Origin: JAICND01 sp040905905
GTDB taxonomy: Bacteria > Actinomycetota > Acidimicrobiia > Spongiisociales > ZC4RG35
NCBI GenBank assembly: GCA_040905905.1
Contig: JBBDQN010000050.1
Location: 174,645-238,644 of the forward strand
Length of the DNA stretch: 64,000 bases
Reading direction: 5' to 3'
Shown: one piece after another, positions 16,075 through 24,229 of the stretch
Layout: every line of letters starts with the position of its first letter
How positions within the stretch are numbered: the first letter of the stretch is position 1
The notes under the pieces: model-generated
What the model was told of the DNA's origin: nothing
The model's input: the letters and a program-made list of their open reading frames with translations, nothing else
Database searches by the model: none
Program-made: the position numbers and the translations under genes

Positions 16075-17658
16075 ATGGAAGCCTACCCCGCCTTTGGGCC
16101 AACACACGTGCGCACAACCAGCGGCATCAACATCAAAGAGGTCTACGACACCCCGGGGGATCCGGCTCGGATCGGCCGCCCGGGCGAATACCCATTTACC
16201 CGCGGTCCGCACCCGACCATGTACCGGGGCCGACCCTGGACCATGCGTCAGTACGCCGGGTTTGGCACGGCCGAGTCGACCAATCAGCGGTTCCGGTCGC
16301 TCCTGGATGCCGGGCAAACCGGTCTCTCGGTGGCATTTGATCTACCCACCCAAATGGGGCTTGACGCCGATCATCCCCTGGCGGCCGGTGAGGTCGGTCG
16401 GGTGGGCGTTGCCATCAACACCCTCGACGACATGAGGCGTCTGTTCGTGGGGATACCCCTTGACCGAGTATCCACCTCGATGACCATCAATGCCACCGCT
16501 CCCATCCTGTTGCTCCTTTATGAACTGGTGGCCCGGGAGCAGGGAGTCGCTCCCGATGAGATCCGGGGAACGGTCCAAAACGACATCCTCAAGGAGTACA
16601 TGGCCCGGGGCACCTACATCTACCCACCCCAACCTTCGATGCGAATCGTTACGGACCTTTTCGCTTATGCCGCCGCCGAGCTGACCAATTTCAACACCAT
16701 CTCGATATCGGGTTATCACATCAGGGAGGCTGGAGCCACGGCCGCCCAGGAGCTCGCTTTCACTATTGCCAACGGGATGGCTTACGTGCGGGCAGCGGTC
16801 AAGGCTGGCCTCGACGTCGATCAGGTGGCACCTCGGCTTTCCTTCTTCTGGAACAGCCACAGCCACTTCTTCGAGGAGATCGCCAAGTTCAGGGTCGCCC
16901 GTCGAATCTGGGCCCGTTTGATGAAAGAGGACCTGGGGGCCAGCGACTCGCGCTCGTGGGCGATGCGGTTTCACACCCAGACCGCCGGCTCCACTCTCAC
17001 CGCCCAACAGCCCGAGAACAACATCGTGCGGACCACCGTCCAGGCGATGGCAGCGGTGCTGGGTGGTACCCAATCACTGCACACCAACTCCTTCGACGAA
17101 GCGCTGGGGCTTCCTACTGCCGAGGCGGCTCGTCTGGCGTTGCGGACCCAGCAGATACTTGCCTACGAGTCGGGATTCACCGACACAGTCGACCCCCTGG
17201 CCGGCTCCTATTTCATAGAAGCGCTGACCGACGAGCTCGAGGTCAAGGCGACCGAAATCCTCGAGGAGGTCGAGCGGCGAGGAGGGGCAGTAGCCGCGAT
17301 CGAGTCCGGGTGGACCCAGGGGCAGATCGAAGAGTCTGCATACCGGGCTGCTCAGGCCCTAGAGAGAGATCAAGTTGTGGTGGTCGGGGTTAATCGTTTC
17401 GTCACCGACGGACCCGATGCCGTTCCGGTGCTGGCGGTTGACCGGGAACTTGAGGCCGATCAACTCCGCCGCCTCGGTGAGTGGCGGGAGCAGCGCGATC
17501 ACCAGAGGGTGGAGTCGTCGCTCAAGGAGCTTCGGGTGGCGGCCTCCGGGTCCGACAATCTCCTCTACCCGCTCCGCACCGCCCTGGCAGCCGGGGCAAC
17601 GTTAGGAGAGACCGCCGCCACTCTTCGAAGCGTCTTTGGCACTCACCTGCCCATCTGA
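16075..17658 (+). CDS. Methylmalonyl-CoA mutase, large (catalytic) subunit without B12 domain
   Basis: A 527-residue protein covering the substrate-binding TIM barrel of acyl-CoA mutases but lacking the C-terminal cobalamin-binding domain, so it must pair with a small B12 subunit encoded elsewhere. Motifs: TTSGINIKEVYDTPGDP, YPFTRGPHPTMYRGRPWTM, RQYAGFGTAE with Tyr60, SGYHIREAGATAAQE and FFEEIAKFRVARRIWA. Tyr in RQYAGF favours methylmalonyl-CoA; isobutyryl-CoA mutases carry Phe there. It converts (R)-methylmalonyl-CoA to succinyl-CoA. Start ATG 16075 has AAGGGG about 10 nt upstream. It is divergent from the PBP gene with only 30 bp between, and 3-8 kb from acyl-CoA carboxylase genes, suggesting a propionyl-CoA pathway. 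Confidence 0.88.
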   Translation: MEAYPAFGPTHVRTTSGINIKEVYDTPGDPARIGRPGEYPFTRGPHPTMYRGRPWTMRQYAGFGTAESTNQRFRSLLDAGQTGLSVAFDLPTQMGLDADHPLAAGEVGRVGVAINTLDDMRRLFVGIPLDRVSTSMTINATAPILLLLYELVAREQGVAPDEIRGTVQNDILKEYMARGTYIYPPQPSMRIVTDLFAYAAAELTNFNTISISGYHIREAGATAAQELAFTIANGMAYVRAAVKAGLDVDQVAPRLSFFWNSHSHFFEEIAKFRVARRIWARLMKEDLGASDSRSWAMRFHTQTAGSTLTAQQPENNIVRTTVQAMAAVLGGTQSLHTNSFDEALGLPTAEAARLALRTQQILAYESGFTDTVDPLAGSYFIEALTDELEVKATEILEEVERRGGAVAAIESGWTQGQIEESAYRAAQALERDQVVVVGVNRFVTDGPDAVPVLAVDRELEADQLRRLGEWREQRDHQRVESSLKELRVAASGSDNLLYPLRTALAAGATLGETAATLRSVFGTHLPI

Positions 17659-17669
17659 TCGCCAACGGA

Positions 17670-17692
17670 CCGTTCTTGTGACACAAGAACGG
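17670..17692. promoter_or_regulatory. Perfect 23-bp palindrome
   Basis: CCGTTCTTGTG (17670-17680), one central A, then its exact complement CACAAGAACGG (17682-17692). It sits in the 57-bp gap between the mutase stop and the LpdA-like start (ATG 17716). No T-run follows on either strand, so it is a poor intrinsic terminator; the uninterrupted symmetry looks more like an operator for a dimeric repressor, although an RNA hairpin is also possible. Confidence 0.55.
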
Positions 17693-17715
17693 AAAGAGAA
17701 GGCCAGAATCGGGGG

Positions 17716-19065
17716 ATGGGCCTCTCCTTTTTGATAGTCGGAGCCGGACCGGCGGGCACTGCCGCCGCCACCACCGCCGCGGCTCTCGGTGCCAGTGTGA
17801 CCCTGGTCGAACGCGACATCGTCGGGGGAGCCGCCCATCTTTGGGACTGTATACCGAGCAAAACCATGACGGCCACCGCCATCCGCATCGACTCCATGCG
17901 CAACGCCGCGCGACTTGGTCTATTGGCAGCACCCGGACATGTCGACTCTGGCCAGCTGTCCGAACGGATTAAGCACATATCCGGGGACATTCACCGCGGC
18001 TGGGTCTCACTGCTGACCTCGCAAGGGGTGGACCTGGTCGAAGGCACCGCCCACCTGACCTCCACCAATGCGGCGGTAGTGGCGACCGCCGGAGGAGAGA
18101 GGCAAATCACCTTCGACCGCTGTCTCATCTCCACAGGATCAATTCCCCGAGTGCCCGATTGGTCTGATATCGATGGCGAGCGGATACTCACCACTCGCCA
18201 CGCCTACGACTTGGCGGAGGTGCCGTCGCGTCTGGTAGTCGTCGGATCCGGGGTAACCGGGGTCGAGTTCGTCCATATCTTCGAGAGCCTCGGCTCGGCG
18301 GTGACGTTGGTGGTGAGCCGCCAACAGATCCTTCCTCATCGTGACCCCGAGGTCGCGGCTGTGCTCGAGGCGAATTTCCTGGAACGAGGGGTGCGCTTGA
18401 TCATCGGAGCAAGGGCAGTTGGTATCGAACGGGACGGAGAGGCCCTGGTGGTTTTGTGCGATGACGGCCGTCGGGTCATCGGGTCACATGTGTTGCTGGC
18501 GATCGGGTCAGTCCCACTTACACAGGGGATCGGACTGGAAGAAGCCGGAGTCGAGACTCTGAATGGGTTTGTCCAGGTCGATCAGTTCTCCCGAACCTCA
18601 GTGCCCACCATTTACGGCGCCGGTGATTGCACCGGGCAGATGCTGTTGTCGTCAGTGGCGGCCATGCAAGGCCGCAAGATCGCCCGCCATGCTCTGGGTT
18701 TGGCGGTGACCCCCATCGACTACGGCAAGGTCGCTCAGGCTGTGTTCACCGAACCCGAGATTGCTTCCGTGGGACTGGAGGAAGCTGAAGCTGCTGCCGT
18801 GGGGAGGAAGGTTCGAACCACCAAGGTTCCCTTCGCCTCCAACGCCCGCGCCGTTCTCCAGGGCAACCCGCAGGGATTCGTCAAGCTGAGCTCCGACCCC
18901 GCCACCGGGGTCGTGTTGGGTGGCACGATCGTCGGTCACCGAGCCTCCGAGCTGATCGGTATCCTCGCATTGGCGGTGCAGGCCCGGGTGACGGTTCACA
19001 CCCTGGTCGAGACCTTGCTGGTCCATCCCTCGTTGTCGGAGAGCATCAGTGATGCTGCCGAGTAG
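17716..19065 (+). CDS. LpdA-like pyridine nucleotide-disulfide family flavoprotein
   Basis: A 449-residue FAD/NAD(P)-binding oxidoreductase. FAD site VGAGPAGTAAA at the N-terminus, then GGAAHLWDCIPSKTM, where only one cysteine of the usual CxxxxC redox pair remains; NAD(P) site VVGSGVTGVEFVHIFESLG; second FAD motif IYGAGDCTGQ; dimerisation domain ending LLVHPSLSESI. The single Cys and GGAA pattern match mycobacterial LpdA-type enzymes, which are quinone/NAD(P)H reductases or transhydrogenase-like rather than lipoamide dehydrogenases. The reaction is therefore inferred as NAD(P)H-dependent reduction of a small electron acceptor in the cytoplasm. It is preceded by a perfect palindrome that may be its operator. 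Convergent neighbour ends 3 bp away. Confidence 0.8.
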   Translation: MGLSFLIVGAGPAGTAAATTAAALGASVTLVERDIVGGAAHLWDCIPSKTMTATAIRIDSMRNAARLGLLAAPGHVDSGQLSERIKHISGDIHRGWVSLLTSQGVDLVEGTAHLTSTNAAVVATAGGERQITFDRCLISTGSIPRVPDWSDIDGERILTTRHAYDLAEVPSRLVVVGSGVTGVEFVHIFESLGSAVTLVVSRQQILPHRDPEVAAVLEANFLERGVRLIIGARAVGIERDGEALVVLCDDGRRVIGSHVLLAIGSVPLTQGIGLEEAGVETLNGFVQVDQFSRTSVPTIYGAGDCTGQMLLSSVAAMQGRKIARHALGLAVTPIDYGKVAQAVFTEPEIASVGLEEAEAAAVGRKVRTTKVPFASNARAVLQGNPQGFVKLSSDPATGVVLGGTIVGHRASELIGILALAVQARVTVHTLVETLLVHPSLSESISDAAE

Positions 19066-19068
19066 GGG

Positions 19069-20724
19069 CTACTGAAAAGACACGAACACCGGCAGGGGCT
19101 CGAGGTCGAGTACCTCAGCGGCGGTGGCCAAAGGTGTGTCGAGTTGGTAGAAGTTCTTCCATCCCCACATCCAGTCGGCGTCTTCGGCCCCTGCGGTCAG
19201 GGCCGAGTAGGTGCCGTATTTGCTTGGCAAGGGACCCTGTCCGTCCATCTGGATCACGACTGCCAACTCCGGTGGAGTTTCGATGAGTTCGCGGTTGGTG
19301 ATCATCGACAGCTTGAACTGGTGGAGCAGCAGGAGCTTTTGCGGCAAGTTGGACTCGCGCACCACGGCCGAGAGCCAGTCCACGACCGTGTTGATCTCGA
19401 CCGCGTCGACGGTGCCGACCTGCCGGAGGTGCACCTGGTTGGGCTGCAACCGCCATTCCGGGTCGAGGGCCAATCCAACGTGGGGGAGACGGAGGAACTC
19501 TTCGTAACGCTGGGCCTGGGTGAGGTAGTCGGTCCGGCCCGGTTGGAGGTCGAGCACCACGTAGACACCTCGTTCGCCGGCGATTTCGATCCACGGCCGG
19601 AGCACGTCGAGGGGAGTCTCCTCTGAGTAGTCGTCATCCGACCCGGCGTTGGCGGAAGCAACGGTCGCAATAATCTCGAAGGTGGGAACCGTCAGAACCC
19701 CGTCGGCGCTGTATTCGGTCGCGATCGGGATCAGCTTGTTGATGGTCTCATCGGCATTCTGGGCGCCGAGGATGCCCAGGTTGGGGGTGCTGGGGTTGCC
19801 GTAATAGGCGACCAGGCGTCGACCGGGGAACATGATCAAACCTCCTCCCGGCAGCTCAGGGGCGGCAACCAGAGCCGGCGTCTGCCAGGACACGGCCTGT
19901 GAGTCATAGGGGCCGGCCGCGATGGCAACGGCGGGGGCGATCCGGCGGACCGCATCCACCACCACTGGCAGTCTCCGCAAATCGGTCGGGTCGACCAGTA
20001 GCGCCGACTCGCCCCGGGCGGCAGCCGCGGCCACCACGGGTGCCGCCAGCGCCGGGTTGGTCCCGTCGGCGAGCCATACGACGTCGCTATCGGGAGCCGA
20101 AGTGGCCACCGCGGCTGTGTCGATTCCCAGGTCGAAAACTCCCACCCCTCCGGTGACGACCTCGGCTCCCGTCAGGGCGGAAATCACGGCTCTGCTCCAG
20201 CCCCAACCTTCGTCATTGGTGAGAGGTTCGGCATCGCGGTTGAGGCGGCGGGTGGCGTCGATCGCCTCTTCCATGGTGAGGAAGGTGAGCTTCTTAGTCG
20301 TTGAGAGGTCGGCCTCCACCAGGAGAAAGATCTCCTCTACCTCGAGCCTGGTTGCTTCGGACTCGATGACCACATCGTCCAGGGTGAGCAACAGCGGTCC
20401 CTGCGCCGCGGCAGCGAGCTGGATCCCGATCTGAAGCGATCCGAAGTCAGTCGCTGACCCAATCACTATCACTGGTGCGCACTCAAAAGCCGCCCGCGAC
20501 ACTGCCAGTGACAAAGAGTCGGGGTCGCCGGCGAGGACTGGGGCAGCAGGGGGTGGCGAGACACTGCAGCTCTCTTCAGTGGTGGTCGTGGCCTGAGCCG
20601 ATGTCCTGGTGGTGGGATTGGTGGAAGGAAGCTGATGATCGTCACCAATCCTGAAGGCAAAGATCAGCCATATCGCGGCCCCGGCGACCACTACCAAGAC
20701 GCGCACGAGGCTGCGAGCTGCCAT
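19069..20724 (-). CDS. Membrane-anchored extracellular protein of unknown function
   Basis: A 551-residue protein with one N-terminal membrane segment (about 5-25), a Thr/Ser-rich linker and two regions. Residues about 60-290 alternate beta strands and helices with Ala-rich repeats (AVSRAAFECAPVIVIGSA, NPALAAPVVAAAAARGESALLVD), reminiscent of cell-wall-binding repeat 2 proteins. Residues about 300-551 resemble a TIM-barrel glycoside-hydrolase-like domain: LVAYYGNPSTPNLGILG, GVYVVLDLQPGRTDY, GLALDPEWR, VIQMDGQG. No family is recognised with certainty, and no catalytic pair can be named. ATG 20724 has GAGGGG 4 nt upstream, also TAGCCT 9 nt before it. A dispersed palindromic repeat lies upstream. 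Confidence 0.6.
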   Translation of the reverse strand: MAARSLVRVLVVVAGAAIWLIFAFRIGDDHQLPSTNPTTRTSAQATTTTEESCSVSPPPAAPVLAGDPDSLSLAVSRAAFECAPVIVIGSATDFGSLQIGIQLAAAAQGPLLLTLDDVVIESEATRLEVEEIFLLVEADLSTTKKLTFLTMEEAIDATRRLNRDAEPLTNDEGWGWSRAVISALTGAEVVTGGVGVFDLGIDTAAVATSAPDSDVVWLADGTNPALAAPVVAAAAARGESALLVDPTDLRRLPVVVDAVRRIAPAVAIAAGPYDSQAVSWQTPALVAAPELPGGGLIMFPGRRLVAYYGNPSTPNLGILGAQNADETINKLIPIATEYSADGVLTVPTFEIIATVASANAGSDDDYSEETPLDVLRPWIEIAGERGVYVVLDLQPGRTDYLTQAQRYEEFLRLPHVGLALDPEWRLQPNQVHLRQVGTVDAVEINTVVDWLSAVVRESNLPQKLLLLHQFKLSMITNRELIETPPELAVVIQMDGQGPLPSKYGTYSALTAGAEDADWMWGWKNFYQLDTPLATAAEVLDLEPLPVFVSFQ

Positions 20725-20773
20725 ACACCCCTCAGGCTAAGGGGTCGGGCATCGCGGGCATGGAAGCCTTAAG

Positions 20774-20831
20774 ACTGCGAACCCAGGGTTGTAGAGCCCA
20801 TTTATGGGTCCGTGAACCCGGGGTTCGCAGT
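20774..20831. repeat. Dispersed palindromic element, copy 1
   Basis: Two 17-nt arms (20774-20790 and 20815-20831) are complementary with one mismatch and enclose an inner CCCAT/ATGGG hairpin. Nucleotides 20791-20828, read on the minus strand, match 51229-51266 at 33 of 38 positions. The element begins 5 bp after the acyl-CoA carboxylase alpha stop on the minus strand and could act as its terminator, although no T-run follows in that direction. Confidence 0.65.
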
Positions 20832-20835
20832 TTTA

Positions 20836-22578
20836 CTACTTGATGATCGCTAGTACGGCACCGATGGCGACTGTGTCGCCGGGTTGAACCCGCAGGTCGA
20901 CTACCTCTCCGGCTGTCGGAGATCGCACCTCGTTCTCCATCTTCATGGCCTCGAGAACGCAGATCGGTTGGTTCGCCTCTACCCGGTCGCCTGCCTTGAC
21001 ATGGACCTTGACGATGGTCCCTTGCATCGGTGAGGCGATGACACCGTCGGTTGCTGCCTGTGATGCCGTGCGCTCCAGCTTGGGCCGCACCCGACGAGGG
21101 CCGGGAGCCCCGGTGGCCGGGGGGCTTTCCGGTGCCCAATAGGTCACCGAAAACCGCCGCCCGCCAATTTCGACGGTCATGTCGCGCCGGATGAGTTCCT
21201 CATCTGATGGCAGCGTTTGGGAAGCAGCCGGGACCGGATCGGGAAGGCGCACTGCCTCTTCCATCCACTTGGTGTAGTGAGCGCCCCGGACGAAGTCGGC
21301 GTGATCGAGCACTGCAAGATGGGCTGGGATCGTGGTCGATACGCCCGTGATGACAAACTCCGACAAGGCTCGTTTCCCTCTACGGATCGCTTGGTCACGG
21401 CTTCCGCCCCAGACCACCAACTTGGCAATCAGGTTGTCGTAGTACTGGCTTACTCTGGACGAAGCGACGACACCCGAGTCCACTCTCACCCCGGGACCCG
21501 AGGGCTCCCGGTAGTCGACGATCTGGCCCGGAGTTGGCAGGAAACCGCGTAGCGGATCCTCGGCATTGATACGGAACTCGATGGCGTGACCGCGTGTCTC
21601 CACCTTGCCGAGGTCGAGCTTCTCACCCGACGCCACCCGGATTTGCCATGCCACCAGGTCGAGTCCTGTCACCATCTCGGTGATGGTGTGCTCCACCTGC
21701 AGCCTGGTGTTCATCTCCAGGAAATAGAAGTTCTCGTCGACGGGGTCGTATAGAAATTCGACTGTCCCCGCGTTGACGTAATCACACGAACGAGCCGCGG
21801 CTACCGCTGATTCACCAAGGGCCTTGCGTTGTTTCGCCGACAATCCTGGCGCGGGAGTCTCCTCGATGAGCTTCTGGTGGCGGCGCTGGACGGAACAGTC
21901 GCGTTCACCGAGGAATACGCCGGTGCCGTGGGCGTCGAACAAGACCTGGGCCTCGATGTGGCGGGGTCGGGCCAGGTACTTCTCCACATAGACCTCGGGC
22001 GAGTTGAAGTATGCATCGGCCTCTCTCCGGGCCCCTTCGAATGCATCTTCCAACTCATCGGGTTCGTTGGCGACCCGGAGGCCTTTGCCGCCGCCGCCGT
22101 GGGCGGCCTTGATCGCGATCGGGTAGCCGTATTCCTCCGCAGCCTTTGCCACCGCTGCCACCGAGTCGATCGGCTTGGTCGAGCCCGGCACCATGGCGAC
22201 GTTGGCCGCTGCGGCGGTGCGTCGGGAGGTGATCTTGTCGCCCATCGCTCGGATGGCTGCCGGCGGGGGACCGATCCAGATGAGGCCGGCCTCGTTGACC
22301 ATTTCGGCGAAGGCGGCGTTCTCGGAGAGGAAACCATATCCGGGATGGATCGCCTCTGCCTTGGCGGCCCGTGCGACTCGCAGGATGGAACCTCCATTGA
22401 GATATGACTCGGCCGGGGGGGCCGGTCCGATGTTCCACGCCTCATCAGCCAACTGAACGTGAAGAGCGTCGCGATCAAGCTCGGAGAAGACTGCGATCGT
22501 CCGTAGGCCCAACTCCCGGGCCGTGCGTATTACTCGGACGGCGATCTCGCCCCGGTTGGCGATGAGTACAGAGTTCAT
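20836..22578 (-). CDS. Acyl-CoA carboxylase alpha subunit (biotin carboxylase + BCCP)
   Basis: A 580-residue protein. Residues 1-445 are biotin carboxylase: SVLIANRGEIAVRVIRTAREL, the ATP-grasp glycine loop AHGGGGKGLRV, and MNTRLQVEHTITEMVTG. Residues about 505-580 are a biotinyl domain with EAMKMEN; the Lys near 545 is the biotin site. It carboxylates biotin with ATP and bicarbonate, and the beta subunit encoded 82 bp upstream on the same strand transfers the carboxyl to acetyl- or propionyl-CoA. Length is typical of actinobacterial AccA/PccA. The biotin ligase gene just beyond the beta subunit gene would charge it. Substrate is likely propionyl-CoA given the nearby mutase, but this is inference. 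Confidence 0.92.
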   Translation of the reverse strand: MNSVLIANRGEIAVRVIRTARELGLRTIAVFSELDRDALHVQLADEAWNIGPAPPAESYLNGGSILRVARAAKAEAIHPGYGFLSENAAFAEMVNEAGLIWIGPPPAAIRAMGDKITSRRTAAAANVAMVPGSTKPIDSVAAVAKAAEEYGYPIAIKAAHGGGGKGLRVANEPDELEDAFEGARREADAYFNSPEVYVEKYLARPRHIEAQVLFDAHGTGVFLGERDCSVQRRHQKLIEETPAPGLSAKQRKALGESAVAAARSCDYVNAGTVEFLYDPVDENFYFLEMNTRLQVEHTITEMVTGLDLVAWQIRVASGEKLDLGKVETRGHAIEFRINAEDPLRGFLPTPGQIVDYREPSGPGVRVDSGVVASSRVSQYYDNLIAKLVVWGGSRDQAIRRGKRALSEFVITGVSTTIPAHLAVLDHADFVRGAHYTKWMEEAVRLPDPVPAASQTLPSDEELIRRDMTVEIGGRRFSVTYWAPESPPATGAPGPRRVRPKLERTASQAATDGVIASPMQGTIVKVHVKAGDRVEANQPICVLEAMKMENEVRSPTAGEVVDLRVQPGDTVAIGAVLAIIK

Positions 22579-22660
22579 AGGGAACAGTCGGAAGGGCCGA
22601 GAAGGGATGCGGAAGGAAGGGTTCTCGGGAATTCAGCCATTTCGTCGACCTCGCGCTCGG

Positions 22661-24229
22661 TCAGAGGGGAATGTTCCCATGCTTCTTCTGCGGCATGTGC
22701 TCTCGTTTGGTGCGCAGCATCTCCAGCGCTCTGATCAGCTTGGTGCGCGTCTCTCTCGGTTCGATCACCTCGTCGACCAGCCCGAGCTCTGCGGCTTTGT
22801 ATGGATTGTTGAAGGTCGACTCGTAGTCGGTAATGAGTTCCGCCCGTCGTTCGTCGACGTGTTCAGCCTCCTGCAACTCGCGCCGGAATATCACATTGAC
22901 CGCTCCCTGGGCGCCCATCACAGCGATCTCGGCTGATGGCCAGGCGAAAACCAGGTCGGCTCGAATACCGCGGGCGTTCATGACCAGGTAGGCGCCGCCA
23001 TATGCCTTGCGGACAATGACCGTCACTCTTGGGACCGTTGCCTCGCAATATGCGTAAAGCAGTTTGGCACCGTGGCGAATGATGCCGCCATGTTCCTGAT
23101 CGACCCCGGGCATGAACCCGGGAACGTCGACGAATGTGATCAAAGGGATATTGAACGAATCACAAAATCGGACAAACCGGGCACCTTTCTCCGAGGCGCT
23201 TATGTCGAGCGTTCCAGCCAGCATCGCCGGTTGATTGGCGACAATCCCAACCGAGTTCCCATCCAGGCGTGCAAAGCCGACAATCAGGTTGCGAGCCCAG
23301 TGTTCGTGAATCTGGAAGAACTCGCCATCGTCGACCACCTTCTCGAGCACATGGACCATGTCGTATGGCTGATTGGACGAATCGGGGATAATGCCGTCGA
23401 GGGCATCATCAATTCGGTCGCGGCTGTCGAGAGGGGGGAAATAGGGCGGTAGTTCGAGGTTGTTCTGCGGGAGGAACGACAGCATGTACCTGACCGCGTC
23501 CAATGCGTCTTTGCCAGTTGGAAACACCAGATGGGTCACGCCCGATAGAGACGCGTGGGTGAAAGCCCCACCGAGTTCCTCGAAACTCACTTCTTCCCCG
23601 GTAACGGCTTTGATGACATCTGGCCCGGTTATGAACATATGCGATGACTGGTCAACCTGAATTATGAAGTCGGTGATCGCGGGCGAATAAACCGCCCCAC
23701 CCGCACAGGGACCCATGATCACCGAGATCTGCGGAATGACTCCCGAGGCCCGCACATTGCGTTCAAAAATGCGGCCATAACCGTCAAGGGACGACACTCC
23801 TTCCTGGATGCGGGCGCCACCCGAGTCCTTCAGGCCAACGATCGGGGCTCCGACCTCCATGGCGAGGTCCATGAGTTTGCATATCTTGTCGGCGACCGCC
23901 TTTCCGAGGCTCCCTCCGTACACGGTGAAGTCCTCGGCGTAGACAAATACAGTGCGACCGTCCACCGTTCCGTAGCCGGTAATGACGGCGTCGCCAGGCG
24001 GCCGCTTTGCTTCGATTCCAAAGCCCGTGGCCTGGTGGCGCACGAACATGTCCATCTCCTGGAACGACCCCTTGTCGAGCATGGCGGCGATGCGTTCCCG
24101 AGCGGTGAGTTTGCCCTGTTCATGTTGGCGGTCCACGGCTCGGCGACTGCCGGCGTGGAGAGCTTCTTCACGAAGCTTGCGGAGTTGTTCGATGCGTGCC
24201 TCAGTACCCAAAGAAGACCTCCGTATCAT
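22661..24229 (-). CDS. Acyl-CoA carboxylase carboxyltransferase (beta) subunit, PccB/AccD-like
   Basis: A 522-residue carboxyltransferase with two crotonase-like halves: GKLTARERIAAMLDKGSFQEMD, PIVGLKDSGGARIQEGV, MGPCAGGAVYSPA in the N-half and FVDVPGFMPGVDQE, RKAYGGAYLVMN in the C-half, all hallmark acyl-CoA carboxylase motifs. It moves carboxybiotin's CO2 onto acyl-CoA (probably propionyl-CoA). Start is uncertain: ATG 24229 gives the listed form, but a TTG at 24211 in the same frame has GGAGG 6 nt upstream and would remove six residues. It is the first gene of the two-gene operon and overlaps the divergent biotin ligase start by about 20-38 bp. Confidence 0.92.
   Translation of the reverse strand: MIRRSSLGTEARIEQLRKLREEALHAGSRRAVDRQHEQGKLTARERIAAMLDKGSFQEMDMFVRHQATGFGIEAKRPPGDAVITGYGTVDGRTVFVYAEDFTVYGGSLGKAVADKICKLMDLAMEVGAPIVGLKDSGGARIQEGVSSLDGYGRIFERNVRASGVIPQISVIMGPCAGGAVYSPAITDFIIQVDQSSHMFITGPDVIKAVTGEEVSFEELGGAFTHASLSGVTHLVFPTGKDALDAVRYMLSFLPQNNLELPPYFPPLDSRDRIDDALDGIIPDSSNQPYDMVHVLEKVVDDGEFFQIHEHWARNLIVGFARLDGNSVGIVANQPAMLAGTLDISASEKGARFVRFCDSFNIPLITFVDVPGFMPGVDQEHGGIIRHGAKLLYAYCEATVPRVTVIVRKAYGGAYLVMNARGIRADLVFAWPSAEIAVMGAQGAVNVIFRRELQEAEHVDERRAELITDYESTFNNPYKAAELGLVDEVIEPRETRTKLIRALEMLRTKREHMPQKKHGNIPL

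Noticed and set aside
20774..20831. Simple Rho-independent terminator for the carboxylase operon
   Set aside because: The hairpin is strong, but no run of T follows on the carboxylase strand and a second copy occurs elsewhere, so a dispersed element is the better description.
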